Positions 46,301-58,376 of a DNA stretch of 64,000 nt are shown here, one piece after another (position 1 is the stretch's first letter; each line of letters opens with the position of its first letter). The position numbers were made by a program, and so were the translations under genes. Source of the stretch: Penelope pileata. Lineage: Eukaryota > Chordata > Aves > Galliformes > Cracidae. The stretch is from assembly GCA_013396635.1 (NCBI GenBank), contig WBMW01001305.1, positions 1,039,506 to 1,103,505 of the forward strand, in the 5' to 3' direction. Under the pieces are notes generated by a model. It did no database searches, was not told where the DNA came from, and was given only the letters and a program-made list of their open reading frames with translations.

Positions 46301-49300
46301 AACTAGATTTGAGAAAGCATTTCAAGTCAAATTCTGCTGTTTCTCCTCAGCATGTGGGTTAGTCTCTCCAAGCTGAGAGTAGTACGAAAATAGCTTAAGA
46401 AACCAGAAAATTGAGCTTTATGAACTTCAGCAAACATCAAAGAAAGTTGCACTGATGATCAGTAATAATGAACATTGACAGAACTAATGTCATAATTTGA
46501 TTATGTCGTCATCTTCATAGCTTGGTTATTTTGTCAACGCTATTGTAATACCATATGTTGACTCTGTAAACGTGATGGCTTCCAACTCCTTTGTAATTAC
46601 AATTTATTGTGTAATTCAAATAGGATTGGGAGGAAGAGTGAAGCAGACGAAGCAGGAATGTCAATGCTCATTTTAACTGTTTCCGTTCGTGTTTGCCAAT
46701 ACTTCTGCGTACGACTTAGGGGTTATTTGTTTTTGTAATGTAAAAGCCTGAAAAACCTCTGCCCTTGGGGGGAACCTCATGGATCTTATGTTATTGCTAG
46801 CTCTCGAAAGCTTTCCATCTTTCCTTCCCAAGTATAAATGAGAGTTTCGATCGAGCTTCTGTACAGTAGTTTTGTGAGGAAAAAATTCAAATACTTTCTT
46901 CACATTTAAAGTGGGCGTCTAAGTCTTGATAGGGACAAGAAAACTTCCACCTTGTTCAGAGGAAAAGCTTTATCCTAATCTGATTTAGAGAATGGTTTTT
47001 TAAAAAAAACAGCCTGTGCTTGTTTTAAGCACCAGATGACACGACACAGAGGGCAGCAAGGAGCCTGTGGCTGACAGGAGCACATGGGGTTTGTAATCTC
47101 TGTGTGCAGCACTGCAACCACTTCCTGCTCCATGCACTGTGCGCAGTTGATCAGAGGCTTTATTTTACCATATGGTTACGATAACTGTGAGACCTGTAAG
47201 GAAGAGTTGGGAGTCAACAACTTGCTTCATGTTGAGCACTGGGGATCATGGCAGATTTGGTTTCATGCACTGCTACTGTATAAATGTGTTTGTAATATTA
47301 ACGTGATTTTGTATGGAGTGGCTCTCTTTTTGCAGAGCTGGAGATCACATTTTGTGTAATGCTGCATCAAAGTTTTGAATGTTTCTGATTATGTGTGTTC
47401 AACTATTATAAATGTTGAATCCATGGCTGTCACTTTTTGTTATGCTGCTGTTGTCATGCTTCCTCCTCCATCTTGTCAGGTTATACAAACTCTCAATTTC
47501 TTTTCATGTTGATGACTTACTGCAACAAACAAATATACTTTTAAATATCTTTAAGGTCGAAGTTGCTGGCATTGGACCAAAGGATTATCTTGTGCTGTTT
47601 AAATTTGTCATTTCAGCTTTCATTTAAGTGGGCTCAAATGAGTGTCCAGGGCAAGTGTGGGTTTTGCAGACTGGCTGTGGGCGGCCTGGCCTGGCCCAGC
47701 CCATCCCAGGGTCAGTGCTGCAGGGCCTGTGCCTTCCTCTGCCACTTGACTGTTCTAATTTCCTGCTCCTGCAATGCCTTGGTGCACTTAGTGTTTGACT
47801 GTGTTCCCCCTTCCTCATTTAAGCCCAACTCTAAAAAGTTAGAGTGGCCAGAGACTCGCTGGGATATCCGAGTAAAATACAAATCCTCTGGGTGCTGCTG
47901 CATCTTTAATAAAAATGCCTTTGAGCCCCTTTTCCAATCACTGAAGCCTGAACTAAAACTATTCGAAAAAACATTTATTGTATCCTTTTTTTTTTTTATG
48001 CAGTAAAATATAAAAGGAATGCCCCCTATTTTTAAGTCTGAGTTGTAAAACCTGTGTACACATTCAGAATGGGAGAACATCTGATCTTCCTTATTTTAAG
48101 GTATTTGGTGACAAAACAAATTTACAAAAACAGATTGTAAGACTGCTATGTAAGCACTTGAATATGCCTTGCAGGTATGCATTATTGTGATTGATAAATA
48201 GATTTATTTAAAAAAAACTCTGAATATAAATTTTCTTGCATTTGATGATGGTGAATTTCTTTAGTAGCTGCAATCATTACATAATTAAAAAGAAAATGGA
48301 AGAGGAATAAAAATAAAACATATATCCATACTTGTATAAAAATCCCTTGGAGAAAATGGTCTTTGATTTAGAGGATCATCCTCATGCTCTATTTTTACAT
48401 GACCCTGGTATTAGTAGGTTCCTTGCCCACTAACAGAGGCTCTAGGTACTATAGTAATATTAGTATGCTTAAAAGCCCTCTTGGGTTGTAATCTTCTTTT
48501 ATTTCACTTAATATGTCTGCAACAGATTTACCTGTAACCTTCAAAGAAAATGTTGTACCACGTAATTGCATTGACTGAGAAATCTGGTCTCAGGAAATTG
48601 TTTTTCTGAAGAAACAATAGCTTGTAGGCAAAGGAATCCTGTTAATACCCTGAAGTGTTCACAGTTAACTGCTAGATTTAAGTGCATGTGATTAATGCTT
48701 TGCATTAGTATATATATAGATTTCTTGGATTGTGGATTTCTGTCTTGAAAAGCATAGGAGCTTGGAAAAAAAGCATAGGAAAAATATTGACTACATTGAA
48801 AGACTGTATACAAGACTGCACCACAACATGTGTGCAAGACAGAGTTAAGTCTGTTATTAAAAAAGAAACGAAGACTGACTCAGAGTTTCATGGGGCTTCT
48901 ATGCTAGGAAATTAAATATCGATGCTTTTCATATAGTAGTGCCAATTTCTTAGGGAAAAAAACCTATCTGCTTGAAATGTCTTTTAATATTTGACAGTAT
49001 TTTACAGAAAATATGGCCAATTTTAAAGCTCTCTGTTGTGCAACAATGCAAAATTATATGCTTAGCTGACCTGTTAATTAGTTCTCGTTCTGTCTCACAT
49101 GATTTATAGCTCTGTGACTCGCAGGTAAAAATGATGTATGACTTAATGAGGTGGAAAGCTAGACTGGGTTCACACCTCCAATTGTTTAATGCTTTCCCTA
49201 GCTAGGTGACTAGTGTGCTGGGGGGAGGAGAAAGCAGCCATAAGCACCTTCTCATTTATTACGGCAAGGACATAAAAGTCCATGCTGCTGTAACTTATAG

Positions 49301-52300
49301 TTGTTTGCTTCCTTGTCACATATCCGATTCATTGGAGCAAGGAGGGAATGTGCTCTTCCATAAAGCACAGACAGCAGGTAAGAGTAGCAATACATGTGGT
49401 CTTTCTTGCTTGAACTTACTTTAATGCAGCTGTTCCACATATTTTCAGTCTAGCTCTGACTTTTTCCTAATATGAGAGAAATAGTATTCCACTGTGACTT
49501 AATTCCAGCGATAAGGTGGAAAACCCTCAACAGGCCAACGATTTTTGTTAGCTTAGGGTTTTTGAAGTGCTGTTTATTTTTTTCCCCTCCATAAATGGCT
49601 GCTTTGTCTACTTCAGCATCTGCTGTGTGCAAAGACGTTGTTTTGTGCTATATTACTCTTGTGCTTGAAGTTTCTCTAATTACATTTTTGTTAGTTTTGA
49701 AATATTTGTCTTTATTACATCTTTGACACTGTGGTTATGATTTTTTTTAACTGCAGTACTGTAAATTTGAAATAGTTAATTCTGGATTTCTACTAGGTTT
49801 AACGGTCATGGCAATTCCAAAAATGAATTACAGAATTATAGAGGCTTTCCCAGCACTTTTGAAGTTTGTTACTTCTGGAACGTCTCCAACAAGCTGTGAT
49901 TTCTGCCAAGCTTTTCCAGAGGTCTGTTGTGTGATATCTGATAGGGATTTTGCCCAAAGTGCAAGGAATGCCAAAAGGGCTGTTCTCAGAGTAGAGCAAG
50001 CAGCATACATACCATTCACAGAGTAACCCTGGATGTGCTCTCTGCCAGAGTGGCAAGTTTCATAGTGCAGCCCCTCTCATGTTCTGTCTTGCTCAACAAG
50101 ATGATCTGCATTGCTCCTTTCAAATCTGGATGGGGGCTTTTTAAAGGTTAATATGTCAGGCTTGCATTTTGACTGTAAAATTTTGGCAATGGTGGTGGTC
50201 CCAAATTCTCTGTGTGTGTTGATTCACTCTTTGCTATGAGGTAGGAGGAGGTCACTGCTGAGAGCTGCTCTGTATGTGAGTGGGATACTGGAAAAAACTG
50301 GACTTCCTAGTTTAGTCCATCAACTAGGAAAGAGATTTAGTTGATTTGAAGTATAAGAAACTGTGCTGAGGTATTATAAGTAAATATATTTAGATTTGTG
50401 TAATGTACTAGCTATGATGCTGTTGACATCTTCCAGCATCTTAGTATTTTCTTAGGAATGTTTTATCCAATTCTCCAGTACACTTATCTCTACTTAACTT
50501 GACATACAATCTATTACATTTTAGAAAGTGATGTTCTGTAGGGAGTTGAAATGATAGTTACCTATTTTTCTAGGTAAAAAATGTTTATGTGAATACAATA
50601 TGGTAACACTGATAATACCTTTATGTAGCTAAGTGTTTGCATACTTGCTGTCACCATGTGGTTATTACTGAACTGCAGATTTTCTCCCAACACCGGTGTC
50701 TTTCAGGGTACAGGTACACTGATGTACCTGGCTCCAGTCATGCAGATGTAGTTGTGTCTGTGGGTCCCTCCTTTCTGAGGGAGTTTGTCATGTGGGTGCT
50801 GATCCACCTGTGTGACATCAGAGCCTAAGCGTATTACTGGCAAATGTAATTGGATGTTAGACTTGCATTGTAGTGCAATTTCTTTTCAGTGTCATCCAAG
50901 ATTAACTGAAGAACACAAATGATAGAGGACATTTTAACTGCCGAATCCTTGGAAAATTGTTCTAGAGAGAGGCTTTTTAAATCGAGAGCTAGGGGCTATC
51001 ACTGCATGTAATATCTTGCTCAACAAGAAGCTCCAAAATGTTTCTCATTGCTTAGTATACTTTTAGAGAATAAATATTGTTTCCTGTGAAATAATTTGGT
51101 CAAAAATTATTATCTAAGTATCAGTATAATGATTATTAGCTGATAGTTTGGTATATTTGTTGGTTTTTTGATGATTAATCTTTTCTATGTAAGAAAGTTA
51201 GAACAAGCATCTAAAAGGCAGGGTTGGTATGATCAAATATTTCCCAGTTTGAGTGAAGTATTCCATTAAAACTGCGGACACTGAATATTGTACTGGCAGC
51301 GTTTAGGCTTGCAATGTTTTAGGAACCTTGGGATTAGTGTTTATCTGTCCCATAAAGGACACAAATCATTTAGATTAGAAGTAATCTGATTGTATTGAAG
51401 TACAAATTATAGCACAAATGCCATTCAAGTGGGTTAAGTGACCAGGGTTGGTAAACACCATATGACTGCTGATTGGTCAGTGAAAGAGTATTAACTGAAA
51501 GATAATGATGGATTTTAATCCAAATCTCTAAAGTACAACAGCTGTAGTTCCCAAATGAGTTCACTCTCCGACAGTTTTAGGACACTGGTTTATTTGTTCC
51601 CAACTATTTCTCTTGCACAAGAATTAATTTGGAATATAATTCATTACTCCTGCATAGAATATAGCTAGTCCATATTGCTTTCTTTGATTAGATTTCTATC
51701 CTACTTTCAGTGATTATGATCACTATGGTTTTTATGGACACTGGAGAAATTGCAGTGTTTTTCCTTCAGTGTTCTGCAATACATTAGCGTGAATTGGCAT
51801 AGGAAAATAAGTTGTTCTTCCTTGTTCATGTTTTCTATTAGTAAGAACTTTAATGATTGCACCGTTTCAGGATCCCTGTCAAATCTTCCCCCTAGAATTT
51901 GTGTGTACCCTGAAATAAGCGTGTTCATTAAAGGGATCAGGTGCATGACTGAAAAAGGAAAGCAATCTAGCTTTGTGGTTCTCTGATCCATCTGTCTGTT
52001 TGGTTTGGGAAAGTCAACAGCAAAAAAGATCAAATGGTCCTAAATTACTGTTTACATTCCAATCACTCAGACATAGAAAGAAGAGCTAAGGTCCTTTAAA
52101 ATGATACTGTTACATATTATTTATGTTTGTATCTGGAAAATGTGGGTGGTTAAACAATTCCTCTCCTGCTGAGGATTCATTCAGATAATCTAGGTAACGT
52201 GCCCTCAGGGCAGGAGTGAGCAGTACATTACAGGCTGCTCTGAGAGCAAAACCGGAGTCATTGACCTAAGCTGTGTTTTATCCTTTTGATGTAGCCTTAA

Positions 52301-52822
52301 GTGCAGGAGCACACATAGTGCTGTAGCAAGTGTAAGTAGGTATAGACTTTGTCCTTTGGATTTACAGTGTAACTCAAAAGGTAGTTTGGAAGCCTTTTCC
52401 CACTGCAAAAGTTATTGGTAGACTTTGCAGAACTGGGAAGACATTTGTTGCCCGTTTACAGGAGCCCTTCAACACCTTTGTTACAGCAGTCTGGAATGGT
52501 TTCAGAAAACCATGACAAAGAACTTGTGACCTGCCTCTTCTCAGGTTTGGACCCTGTGAAGTCTCTTATCTTAATTTGTTCTCATATAAATGTAGTAGAC
52601 AATGCTTAGAGTTGGGAATGCAAGAACTTTCTCACTGAAAGATTGCGTAAAACAGGCTTCCAGTAAATTGAAACTGAATTGCAGAAGCCATTATTACAGA
52701 AAAAAACTGAGTATTGGCTTGTGCATTTGGGTAACGGGATGTCTGTTACAGTGCTACTTCATGGAGAGGGTAATGTGAGAGAAAGGGACAAAGTGCCCAT
52801 ATATATTTTGTATATTACACTT
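40301..52822 (+). other. Presumed first intron of the downstream gene, left part
   Basis: No coding exon is recognised. GC remains raised to about 40930 and then falls to the AT-rich average. It contains a 17-T run at 45010-45026 and one exon-like stretch ending in a consensus donor CAG/GTAAGAG at 49378. Overlapping frames at 40273-40903 and 47563-48006 reflect composition and carry no domains. Confidence 0.5.
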
Positions 52823-53175
52823 TGGTTGCTCCAAAAGTAATGCCTCCCATGTATTTGCATGGAAACTCCACTGACTACAAAGAGCACAATAACACTATTT
52901 GATAGAGCACATTCTCAGCTACAAAGCACTATTTTTCAGCATAGCAACCACCATTAGCTATACATTTTTGCCAGCAATGAACAAGAGCCTGCACGCTGTG
53001 CTTGTCAAAATCTTCACCAGCAGAGATGACTACTGTTGTCGCTGCTGAAATGCACCACCACTGCCTCGCTGCACTCACATCCACTCACATCCACTGTTTG
53101 GTCTCCAGAAACGTTCAGCAAGTGTCAATGAATGCCAATGGGTGCAATTTTTTCTTCACGGAGAAATGTGTGTGT
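52823..53175. mobile_element. Mariner-type element, 3'-truncated copy
   Basis: It opens TTGGTTGCTCCAAAAGTAAT with the CCTCC core and follows the copy at 16426 closely for about 340 bases, through AACGTTCAGCAAGTGTCAAT. It then loses similarity near 53165-53210 and has no 3' inverted repeat. Inside is a tandem duplication ACTCACATCC (53084-53103) that the first copy lacks. No transposase frame survives. Confidence 0.8.
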
Positions 53176-53949
53176 GCTTGTATATGCTTGGCGCAGCAGT
53201 AGCAATGAGACGTAATGGGGTCATCTCATATCTGCTCAGGTAATTGTGCAAGAACTTTGGTTTGCACTGAGGCAGCATGGACTAATCTGTTAAATTTTGT
53301 TTCTTGTGTTGGAAAAGTGAACGTCTTAACTTTTGACACTTTGAATGTGGTTAATCCATACATGATTAGCTGTGTAAATTTTTTGGTCATTGGCATTTAA
53401 GAAAACCCAAAGGTGTATGTGAGCTTGCTGCTGTTCTTCACACAGTCCAATTATCTTTGGGAATTTTTGCAGTGTGAGGAATGTAAGGTTGGACCACAAG
53501 TATGCAATGAGAAACAAAATGACTTTCTCCTGCAAATTTGTTGTGATCCAGTGTGAACCATGAGTATCTTTAGAGGCCAATATGTTTAGGTTGATCAGCA
53601 TCAGGTTACAGTTTTACTGCAGTTGAAGGTTCTGCTACAGTAGTGTTGAGCTCACTGTCACTGTGGTTCTATTTTTTATCTCGTGTTTGGTTTCGTGGTT
53701 GCTTTTTTGTTTTTCAGATGGTTGTTGTTTGTTTCGTTTTCCTTTTTTTCTTCTTTTATTCCTTTTTAAAAATCTCTTTTGATTTTTCATATATCCAAGA
53801 GAGGAGGGTAACATGTAGGGTACAGCCCCATTTCCTTAAAAGTACTTGTTGATCATCTCTAGTACAGCTAGAACTGCCGTCAGAGCCAGTGTCCCAGTTA
53901 AAACATTAGCAGGATTGAGGAGACTTTGGCAATATCCGCCTAGTTCAAG

Positions 53950-53976
53950 AATGGTCTCTGAATGACAGAGACCATT
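53950..53976. repeat. Short perfect inverted repeat (hairpin)
   Basis: AATGGTCTCTG (53950-53960) pairs perfectly with CAGAGACCATT (53966-53976) around a 5-base loop. It has the size of a small stem-loop and is too short for a microRNA precursor. Function is unknown. Confidence 0.6.
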
Positions 53977-54957
53977 GATTGGTTAAAAGTGCTCAGAAAC
54001 CAAAATTGTCATTTCATTTATCTACACAGTGTCAAGTTTGATTCTTACTTTAAATTTAGGGAAAAGTCTTTAAAAGTGAATGAAGCAAACAAACCAAATA
54101 CAACCAAAAAACCTTGAAAGTTGCTTCTGTAATATTCAGAGTTGTTAAATTTTTCATTTTCCGTTTGTGATGCTTGTTTGCAAGTACTGAAATGGAATAT
54201 TGGGATGCTGTCTAATGGCTATGCAATTTTTGAAAAATAAAAATGGTGACTAAATGGATTCACTTCTAATGAAAACTTTGGCTACTAAGCAGGATTTTCT
54301 AGGGAGAGATATTTGGATTTATTTTTTTCTTCCTGGAAACTACACCTGTAATATCCTTTGCAAGCATATTTTGTTGAGTCTCTGAACTCTCACATGAGTT
54401 GCTTTCCCATGTGGTTTCCTGTGAAAAATAACAATCTGTTTCTGCTGATGGTTGAACTGGGCTTTGTCTGAATATCTTAGCTAAGAGACTGATAAATATT
54501 TAAAAACAATAAAGTGTCATTTAATCGACAGTTTGGTTACTGATTGAATCAGCCATTTAGCATAAGCTGAATGAATTAGGATAGCTGAGAACTCTCACAG
54601 ATACTTGCCAGTTATTTAATTGCTATACCTAATGAATTGTTGTAAACAATATACTAATTAATTTTTGATTTGTTTAACAAGTATGTTGGTAAATGAACTG
54701 GTGGTGCTTAAACTTCCTGATTTTTAGGGATAAGGGAGCATTATTGTTGCAATTACAAAAGTGATGAGTCCCTATCTGGAATTCATGGAGCTGCTTTGAT
54801 TGCTGCTCTTGATAAGTTAAGGTGGAGATGGTGCAGAGAGTCATTCTGACAGGGAAAGGGAGATCCTAGTTTTTGTGGGGAGACTTTCTTAGTTGTAGAA
54901 TAAAGGCTAATAGAAGGGGGAGGTTGAACATAAGAGGACACGCTATCTGCTATATTT

Positions 54958-54982
54958 AAAAAAAAAAAAAAAAAAAAAAAAA
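54958..54982 (+). repeat. Poly(A) tract, 25 A
   Basis: An uninterrupted run of 25 A. It could be a simple homopolymer or the tail of an old retroposed insertion. The 150 bases to its left (54760-54950) show no recognisable source gene, and no flanking duplication was found. Confidence 0.8.
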
Positions 54983-56831
54983 GAGGTTATTTATTTCCCT
55001 GCACACACCAGAGAAATAGGAACTTTAAACCAACAGTCAGTGCTGGCCCAGAACAAGTGTCAGGAGATCACCCATGAATAGCTCATATGGCCAAAGACAG
55101 GTGTGACTGTTGGAGCTTTGCCACTTGGGAGCAGCTTACTAGTGGGGTAATGGTGGGACCTAAAGTCCCAGTAGAGGCGAACTGGCTTCAGGCACCATGC
55201 TAGATGATAAAGGCTGGGGTATAAGAGGACTAAGCTTGAAGGTCTTTTTAAAGTCCTGCATTTACAGCAATGAAACACAACAGCAGTATAGGGCTTGATC
55301 AAGTGCCTGACTAAGAGAACAGCAGCACTCCTGCTCAGCTGCCAGAAATAATGCCATCTCTGAACATTCAATCTTGTGTCAGATCCTGGGAGAAAAATGA
55401 AATAGGTTTCTCTTTAATTCCCTTCTAGTTTTTGAGCCTTTAGGGTTCACGTTTCCAGTCTTCTCTGCAAGGATTAGAGAGATATTTAAAAAACTTGAGT
55501 TCCCAGGGGGTTTTATGACTGCATGAGCCAGGCTTAAGAGAAATGCCTAATGCTGCAAGATAAGAATTTTGAGAGCTAGCAGCCATGCACTGGTTAGTGG
55601 AGTGCCATAAGCAAGAGAGATATCAAACTGATAAATTAGCTTTTCTTAAATGAACCTTTATCAATGTTTGGTGTTTCAAAATGTCACATTGGTGATATCA
55701 GAATAGGAGACTTTCAGCTCACTGGATTTTTTTTTTTTTTAAGGCAATAAAGTTGTGTTTAAAACTGTCTTAGCAGAAATTGTGTTCAATTCCCCAGTAT
55801 CAGTTATTTAGCCAAGTATCACAGCCAAACAGCACAGGTCAACTAGATAAGCTGGTGTGAGAGATCAAGGACCTCATCAGTTGGGTGATCTGCTGGAGCA
55901 ATTGTTTATTCCAAGGATGGATTGCATTGTGAAGTCCACTGCCTACATATTGCAAAAATAATAATTTTTTATTTCTTAATAAAGTGTTCAGTAGGTTGAA
56001 AGAACACCAAATGTCTCCAAAGAATGAAACAGATTGGACAAGGGAGAGAAATTTACTGAAACTGAGTATGAGTTGGCTTTACTGCTATCTTAAAGTTGCA
56101 AAAGGCTTTGAAAAGTGAATAACTGGAGAGAAATATCTCATGAGGCTAAAATGGGCTTTTGAAGGGTAACTTCAGCTGTAAGCACTAAAGTGAAAGATTC
56201 TTGTTGTGCACCTCAGCATTTTCAAGTGCAAAAATATATATTCTGCTCATGCTTCCATCTTTCTGGGGGTTATATTTATTCAGAGGAGATTAACGGCCAA
56301 TTTTCAGTGTGACTGCCTTCATCAGAAATTTATCCCTTCTCAAAATGACGTTTTTATTGGAGCAGTATGCATGAATTTCTGTGAAGACTTCAGATTTATA
56401 GTTGTGATGTGATAGGTGAAAGAATGTTTACGTCCCTAAGGAGATTCCAGAACTGTGTTCTTGGCAGGATGGCTGTAAAAGACTAAGTGAGAGTTGTGTA
56501 ATTTTGTCATATCTTTTTATGTTAAATAACTTTATTGTGGTATTGCATCTTAATTACACTATGGTTATGTGGACATTTCATAAGTTGTGTGTTACATGGA
56601 TAGCTGCATAGATTGGATCCATAGATTGATATTTGTGGTCCCCGCAGTAAAGGAAACAGTCTGATATGATTTAAACTGGTGCAGGACAATTGTGCAAACA
56701 GTAACTTGAAGGAATTAGGAAACTTTCTTTCTGGGAGCGTGGGGAAATTCCACCTTGTGCCCCTTGTTGCCTTTGCTTGCTTGTGTGAAGGGAGAGGAAT
56801 GACAAAGCCTTCTATTTGCATGTACTTGTGT

Positions 56832-57384
56832 TGTGATTTGACCCAGTAGATAGCTAAGTACCACACAGTCACTCGCTCACCGCTCCACCCCCAGTGGGAT
56901 GGAGGAGAGAATTCGGAGAAAATACAGGAGAACTTGTGAGTTGAGGTAAAACCTATTTACTAAGACAGAAAAAGTAAATAGAAATAGCAGTAATTATACA
57001 CAAAGTGATACATAAAGCAAGGGCTCAATACCCACCAACCGATGCTTAGCCAGTCCCCAAGCAGCGGTCCCTCCCCAGCTAACTCCCCTCCCTTATATTT
57101 ACATGATGTCGTATGGTATGGAATATCCCTTTGGTCAGTTTGGGTCAGCTGCCCTGGTCCTGTTCCCTCCCAGCTCCCTGTGCCGCTCCTCCCAATCCCT
57201 TTGTTGACAGAGCAATACAAGAAGCTGAGACTGAAACATCATTGGCTCTCTTCAACACTGCCAGGTAACGAGTATAAACAATTGGTATGGTTATCAGCTT
57301 GTTTTTCTTCTGGAACCAAAACATAGCTTCATACCAGACACTGTGAGAAAAAGTAACTTCTGTTTCAGTTAGAAAACTAAGACA
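56832..57384 (+). mobile_element. Solo LTR of an endogenous retrovirus (ERV-L-like)
   Basis: About 550 bases beginning TGTGATTTGACCCAGTAGAT and ending in CTAAGACA, so with the usual TG...CA termini. The internal phrase around 57108-57150 (GTATGGAATATCCCTTTGG) is a signature I know from very common avian LTRs. No gag, pol or env remnant or primer-binding site follows, so this is a solo LTR left by recombination. A matching target-site duplication is not visible, which fits an old copy. Frames inside (56960-57326) are not genes. The class assignment is from memory and less certain than the LTR call. Confidence 0.75.
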
Positions 57385-58166
57385 ATCTGTCCAGATTTTC
57401 CATCTTTAGATGGCCTTTACCTTTTCTGAGGAGCTAGGCTGCAGCTTGGTGTTAACTGCTCTGTATATTCTGTTCTTCTGTCTCTGCCACATGTGGTATG
57501 GATACTAGAGGTGATGTACTTTTGCTGGCTGGAGCTGACTGCCTTTGATGTTTGCTGCCAAGCTTCCAGGAGCGGACACAGCTGTGCTTGTGTGGACTGT
57601 GGTGCCAGGGTCTCTGACAGCCCAGACCCCTGCAGGGACCTCTGCGACCCCAAACTCAGTACTGTGCAGTACTGACCTTTGTGCTCTGTCTCCATTGTGT
57701 CTTGTTTTTCTGATGTTAACAACTCACAGGCAACTTGGCTGTTTCGAAATTCCAGTTCCTAAGGGGTGAGCTGAAGCAGTACTTGTTTATCCATCTATGT
57801 GGATAGTGTAGATAATTCCCTGCCTCAGTGAGAGGCTTTCATGTACCTGGTGGCTTAGGTATGTTAGGAAAAATGAACTGATGTGTTTTTTTTTCTTTTT
57901 TATTTGCTCAACTTTCTTCAGATCTTTATTAACTTACAAAAAGCGATTTAATGAGGTGACTGAAGAAGAATGTAGCACTATTTTATGTACTTGAGTGTTT
58001 AATGGTCCCCCATTGGGGAAATTGCTGTTTTCTGTTAACCATCCATAAATGGATGTGACAGATGAAGGGAGTAAGAGGAAGTATATGTGGTTGGTAAAGC
58101 AGGCAGAAGATGCCACACTGGTTCTGCTTTTTTAATTGTCTTTTTCTTTCTTCTATGTGCGTATAG

Positions 58167-58376
58167 TGTGACATAGTGTGACAGCACATGAATGAGCAGG
58201 AGGATGAGAGGAGTCTACAGAGATACGGGATTAGGGAAGGAACATGAAAGAAATCGTAAGGTGGAGAACAGCTGTCAAAATGACAGCAGTAGAGAGCTGC
58301 AAGGAAGGGAGTCAGAAAAACCATCCTGTCAAGAAGAAGGAAAATGTCTAAAAATTTCTTCAGGCCAAAGAAATCT
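58167..58376 (+). other. Candidate purine-rich internal exon
   Basis: The acceptor tract TTTTTCTTTCTTCTATGTGCGTATAG ends at 58166 and the donor TCT/GTAAGT starts at 58377. The 210-base segment is rich in GAA, GGA and AAG words, like exonic splicing enhancers. An ATG at 58192 opens a frame to the donor giving a charged peptide (for example GLGKEHERNRKVENSCQNDS). An upstream overlapping ATG at 58188 is out of frame. It could be an alternative exon of the gene starting at the CpG island, or part of a noncoding RNA. Confidence 0.25.

Larger units (their letters stand above)
53176..56831 (+). other. Presumed intron, middle part
   Basis: No coding exon is recognised. It contains a T-rich frame at 53643-53852 (composition only), a perfect hairpin at 53950-53976 and a 25-A run at 54958-54982. 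Confidence 0.5.

Noticed and set aside
49808..50056. Overlapping frames on both strands around 49.8-50.05 kb
   Set aside because: Both strands are open over the same stretch and neither translation resembles a known family. Most likely chance.
53643..53852. A 69-codon Phe-rich frame resembling a membrane protein
   Set aside because: It comes from T-rich low-complexity DNA and has no start context, splice sites or homologous family that I recognise.
56960..57326. Frames of 86-94 codons
   Set aside because: They lie within the LTR, which is noncoding regulatory sequence.
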